Below are positions 60,687-64,000 of a stretch of DNA of 64,000 bases, in pieces. The stretch is taken from positions 1 through 64,000 of the forward strand of contig JAYVGP010000021.1 in assembly GCA_043772005.1 (NCBI GenBank), given 5' to 3'. The position numbers and the translations under genes are program-made. Position 1 is the first letter of the stretch. The number at the start of each line of letters is the position of its first letter. This DNA is from JAYSSF01 sp043772005. Lineage in GTDB: Bacteria; Patescibacteriota; Gracilibacteria; Absconditabacterales; Absconditicoccaceae. Under the pieces are notes generated by a model. That model had not been told where the DNA came from. It saw only the letters and a list, made by a program, of their open reading frames with translations, and did no database searches.

Positions 60687-61046
60687 ATGGCTACAACAAC
60701 AAGCTGTACTGCTACAGAAATCGCAACTAATACCTGTAAACTCGATGTAAACGAAGCTTTGTGCATCAAAGGATGATGCAAAGATTGATACGACAGCAAT
60801 ACGGCCAATGATCCAAATATTTTGGTACAGGATATCTTTCTGACTGCTACAATGTTGATTGGTACGGTGGTGACTCTTGTACTCGTTGTATCTGGTGTGA
60901 AATATATCATGGCGGGTAGTGGTGACTCATGAGCTGCCAGTGAAGCCAAAAAGTGAATTAAGAATGCTATTATAGGATTAGTCATTGTTACATTTAGTTA
61001 CACGATCGTGAGAGTAATACAGTATATTGTAGCATGATATAGATAG
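60687..61046 (+). CDS. Second T4SS-pilin-like small membrane protein
   Basis: A 119-residue protein with a Cys-containing N-terminus (SCTATEIATNTCKLDVNEALCIKGGCKDG) and the two-helix VirB2-like layout: ILVQDIFLTATMLIGTVVTLVLVVSGVKYIMAGSGDSGAASEAKKGIKNAIIGLVIVTFSYTIVRVIQYI. The loop VKYIMAGSGDS matches the equivalent loop of the protein at 15134 (FKMLTANGDS). It lacks an obvious cleavable signal. Six UGA codons. Promoter at 60628. The next gene follows 43 bases after its stop. Confidence 0.75.
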
Positions 61047-61089
61047 TTGAGGACTAGGACAAATATTTATTATATACTCACTGAATTGG

Positions 61090-62037
61090 ATGTTTGAAAT
61101 CCAAACCAATGATCATCATTATAAGCATAAAGCCACATTTCTCGGCGCATTGATTTTGGTATTATGAATTACGGTTCGGACTAATGTATTCGCCCAGAAA
61201 GCAGTAAAAATATCATTACCGACTGACTATACTATTACTCAGATTGAATCAGATGTTGTTCATTGAGATGGCAGACTAGATATCATAGTATCATGAGATC
61301 TTGACGATACGGTGCCTATTACGTCATGATCTGTATCTGGATTCAACTTAGTCACCGAACAAATATCTCCTTACGAATGATCAATAGAATCTACTACATG
61401 AGTGGTAATGGCGAGCGGTAGTATCAGCTCATGAAATACAACAGATGAGGTTTCAGATACAGCTCTTATTTATGCGCGCAAGATCGAAGCATTAATTTCA
61501 GTGAAGTGACAAGAGACAAGACTTAATATGATAGCAACGATGAATAATTTTCTATCAAAATACTCCCCAGAGCATCCAATGTATCGTATCGTGATGCGTA
61601 TTGTTGAGATTATTACTTTATGAGATATAGCTCATAAAGTTGAGTATTGTACGCAGTTTGACGGAGAATATATTCTTGAATTATTCGGTATGCCGCTTGA
61701 TATTTATTCAACAATCAAATATAATAATCAGCTCCAAAAATGCCAGATTACCTATCAATACCCCGATAGATCAGTACACACATGTCGTCTTAATGAACAA
61801 CAAAAAACTCTTCTTTCAAGAGCAATGAAGCAGAAACAAGGTCTTAATAAGTTTGTCCCTGATTGGGCATTTGAATCAGTAGTAGAGTGATTCTTGGCGC
61901 AAGGTATTTGCTTTGAATCCCAGAAATCAACAACCATTATCGATAATGCATGATCACTACTATCTTGATCTACTATGAGTTGGTCGGTATCTACGGGGGT
62001 AACTGTTACTTCGTGGTGGAAAAACCGAGGAAAATAA
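61090..62037 (+). CDS. Secreted or membrane-anchored protein of unknown function
   Basis: A 315-residue protein with an N-terminal hydrophobic signal/anchor (FLGALILVLGITVRTNVFAQ). The external part is Ser/Thr-rich with UGA glycines (VSGDLDDTVPITSGSVSGFN), then a helical segment (IEALISVKGQETRLNMIATMNNFLSKYSPEHPMYRIVMRIVEIITLGDIAHK) with a few Cys. The C-terminus ends VTSWWKNRGK. It follows the T4SS-type pilin gene by 43 bases and may share its function. No family recognised. Confidence 0.6.
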
Positions 62038-62205
62038 AATTATATGTAATAAGTTATGATTTGTTATAGTAGATTTAACATAAGATTAAAATAATCTTAA
62101 TCTATTAAAAATCTACTACCTAGTCTGCAATCGCAACCACGCAATAGCGGAATTCATTATCCTAAGGTAGGAGTTAACCCTAATTTTAAATTTAATGCAC
62201 TATAT

Positions 62206-62759
62206 ATGAAACAAAAATCTTTTACCTTATTGAGTTACTGATCGTGATTGTGAGCATTGGAGTTTTTTTGGTAGTTGCTTTGACCCCAAGAATTATATGA
62301 ATGCAAGATAGAGTGAGAAAATCAGCAGCAACAGAAAAACTTCCAAGATTTTAGGGTAGTAGTGTTTATGATGTAAGTGAACACCAAACAATCCCTCAAA
62401 AATATTACTGGATCATCATAGACTTCATCAGTATGTGATGGTATTATATGAAAAAATGTTAAAAATATTCCTTCTAATCATTTCTGTAGGCAAACATGGA
62501 TAGCGGTACTCAGAAATATTGAAGTAGCAGTAGGTGAAGTTTCGTGATCATTATCATCTATGGAAAAAGATCCACGAGGATCTCCGTATCTGCTTGATGA
62601 AAACGAGTGATCAGCAGGTGCACTATGTGTCTTTGATACTTTATCGAGCGCATGACCCAATGGTATTATCGATGGGATTGTCGACATGATACAAGCAACA
62701 GCTCTTGAGATAATATTGGTATCAACCTTGCAGGATATGGTTGTGCCGGAGCTTACTAA
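62206..62759 (+). pseudogene. Decayed type IV prepilin gene
   Basis: The start MKQKSFTL then shifts frame and continues as IELLIVIVSIGVFLVVALTPRIIG (class III prepilin signal, Ser at -1). A second shift gives KLQDFRVVVFMM, then stop codons, and later DPRGSPYLLDENEG, CVFDTLSSAGPNGIIDG and, in another frame, DTSNSSGDNIGINLAGYGCAGAY to TAA 62757. Together they make a major-pilin/GspG-like protein with the typical DPWGxPYLLDENEG and SAGPxGI features. At least three frameshifts and one TAG break it. Confidence 0.85.
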
Positions 62760-64000
62760 TTATTCTTTGATTTCACCTCATTCAAATACTTCCCTGAGAT
62801 GCTTGGTATCGGTGATATATCAATCAAGAAATTCCATCAAATGGGGTTTTTTGTTGAGGACTTTTTGAGTCTGACTCAAGAGTAGGTTATAATCTCATGA
62901 CTTAGGATAGATCATCGTGATTGGATCAAGTAGCCCTGTTGGTCTGATAACTTGCTGTACTACCTGTTCGCTATGTTCTAATTCATATTTGGCCGGAGTG
63001 GCAGAGACAAAGAGGGTTTTACATTTACTTTTGGCAAGACTTTGTGCATTGATTCATAGAGTTCAGGTATGCTCGATCCATCTGAGTTTTTCTTGTAATT
63101 CCTCAAACCCCAGTGGTCTATGGTCAAATGCCGACGGAAGTCTGAATCCATGCTCCACAAGAGCTACTTTACGACTATGGTCAGCACTAGGCATAGCAGC
63201 AAGTTGTCAGATTCCCAAGTGTGATTCATCCACGATCACGAGCATATCATCAGGAAAATAATCAAAAATCGTGTTTGGTGCTTCACCTGGTTGACGTCCA
63301 TCGAAGTAGATACTATAGTTTTCAATACCATTGACGAAACCTGTTTCCTTGATCATACGGATATCATATAGGACTCTTTTTTTCAATCTCTGAGCCTCAA
63401 GGATATCTCCCCTGCGTTCAAAATCGGCCACACGATCTTCCATCTCTGCTTCGATCCTCACAAGGATACTATCAATATCAGACATATCTTGCATATATTG
63501 ACTCTTAGGTCGCACCACTACCTTGTCTAATGTCCCCATATCGGCAAATGTATCAGCATCTTTACGCTCGATAAACTCGAGATAGTCTTCATTAAAATGA
63601 CAACGATACACAATTTTCTCCGTACTAGAGAAAATATCCACCATCTCACCTCTCACATCAAACATCCCTGGCTCGATTGATTGAGTAACTGGTTTATATT
63701 GCATTGCAATTAACTTTCATTTCAAATCCTTGAATGGATAGCGTTGACCAGCGATGAGAGTCAGACATGAGTTTTCCCATGTTTCCTTGGTTCCGAGACC
63801 ATACAGCGCCGATACCGAACTCACCACAATCGTATCCTGACGAGTAAGCAAGCTAGCCATCGTACTCAGACGATACATCTCGATTTCACTATTGATCGTA
63901 GCTTCCTTCTCAATATAGACGTCCTTGTCTGCTAAGTAACTCTCTGGTTGATAATAATCAAAGTAGCTGACAAAATAGTGTACCGCGTTGTTCGGGAAGA
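62760..64000 (-). CDS. uvrB: Excinuclease ABC subunit B, truncated (5' end outside window)
   Basis: UvrB loads UvrC and DNA after UvrA. The visible 413 residues hold the beta-hairpin YYQPESYLADKDVYIEKEATINSEIEMYR, SSVSALYGLG, the central LVIVDESHLG (motif II DExH), RLPSAFDHRPLGFEEL and SATPAKYELEHSEQVVQQVIRPTGLLDP. It then diverges and stops (TAA 62760) about 40 residues later. The whole second RecA-like lobe (motifs IV-VI, with LREGLDxPEVSLVAI) and the UvrC-binding UVR domain are missing. It faces the decayed prepilin, with only one base between the stops. The N-terminus lies beyond 64000. Confidence 0.9.

Noticed and set aside
1..64000. CRISPR arrays, rRNA genes and insertion sequences
   Set aside because: No regularly spaced direct repeats, no rRNA signatures and no transposase motifs were seen. 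Only two tRNAs were found.

Overview
The window comes from a bacterium that reads UGA as glycine (translation table 25), as reported for Candidate Phyla Radiation lineages such as Absconditabacteria (SR1) and Gracilibacteria (BD1-5). In the standard code almost every gene is cut into pieces by TGA. Read as Gly, the pieces join into full-length proteins, and the TGAs fall on invariant glycines: the TrxB dinucleotide-binding loop (1695, 1701, 1710), both UvrA ABC signatures, the ABC-F signature, the second ClpC Walker A, ribosomal protein S12 and the ProS motif GIGPSR. Trp is always TGG. Stops are TAA or TAG only. All CDS coordinates here are given with UGA = Gly. Many genes show no clear Shine-Dalgarno and have a -10-like hexamer just before the ATG, which suggests frequent leaderless mRNAs. 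CDS calls and families come from reading motifs by eye; no database was searched.

Layout. 1-7.3 kb: end of a surface protein, ferredoxin, UPF0251 regulator, thioredoxin and thioredoxin reductase, DUF1232 protein, a PHP-only fragment related to DnaE, an NlpC/P60 peptidase and a large Cys-rich secreted protein. 7.3-13.1 kb (minus strand): clpC, then a ribosomal operon (rps12, rps7, two unknown small genes, L19, L25, L28) ending in tRNA-Lys. 13.2-17.3 kb: two minor prepilins, RNase P RNA, secG, a T4SS-type pilin and a FecR-like membrane protein. 17.4-17.7 kb: two possible structured RNAs. 17.9-28 kb: CsaA, DUF2750-like, M23 peptidase, ProS, ABC-F ATPase, MFS transporter, HAD-like protein, UvrA.

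28-32 kb is accessory: a UGA-free gene pair between 12-bp inverted repeats, an HNH-like gene, a surface protein with a consensus promoter, and a phospholipase-D-like protein. 32-42.5 kb: enolase, a RelA/SpoT-like protein, MscS channel, a frameshifted DUF1653 gene, YjdF-like and DUF2268 proteins, AsnRS, a DUF559 nuclease next to an inverted-repeat element, and two envelope proteins. 42.5-51.5 kb: RNase J, O-methyltransferase, sortase, HolA, L31, NDK and small membrane proteins. 51.7-54 kb: a 742-residue membrane protein with no UGA codon, probably a recent acquisition. 54-64 kb: DUF1697, TsaB-like, RRF, MIP18-family protein, membrane and secreted proteins, tRNA-Cys, a second T4SS-type pilin, a decayed prepilin, and a UvrB that ends early.

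How the genes fit together: information processing (ribosomal proteins, RNase P, RNase J, ProRS, AsnRS, RRF, HolA, UvrA/B) and an elaborate cell surface (prepilins, T4SS-type pilins, sortase, secreted proteins, cell-wall peptidases). Metabolism is sparse, with only enolase, NDK and thioredoxin redox genes, which fits a small-genome, host-associated CPR bacterium.
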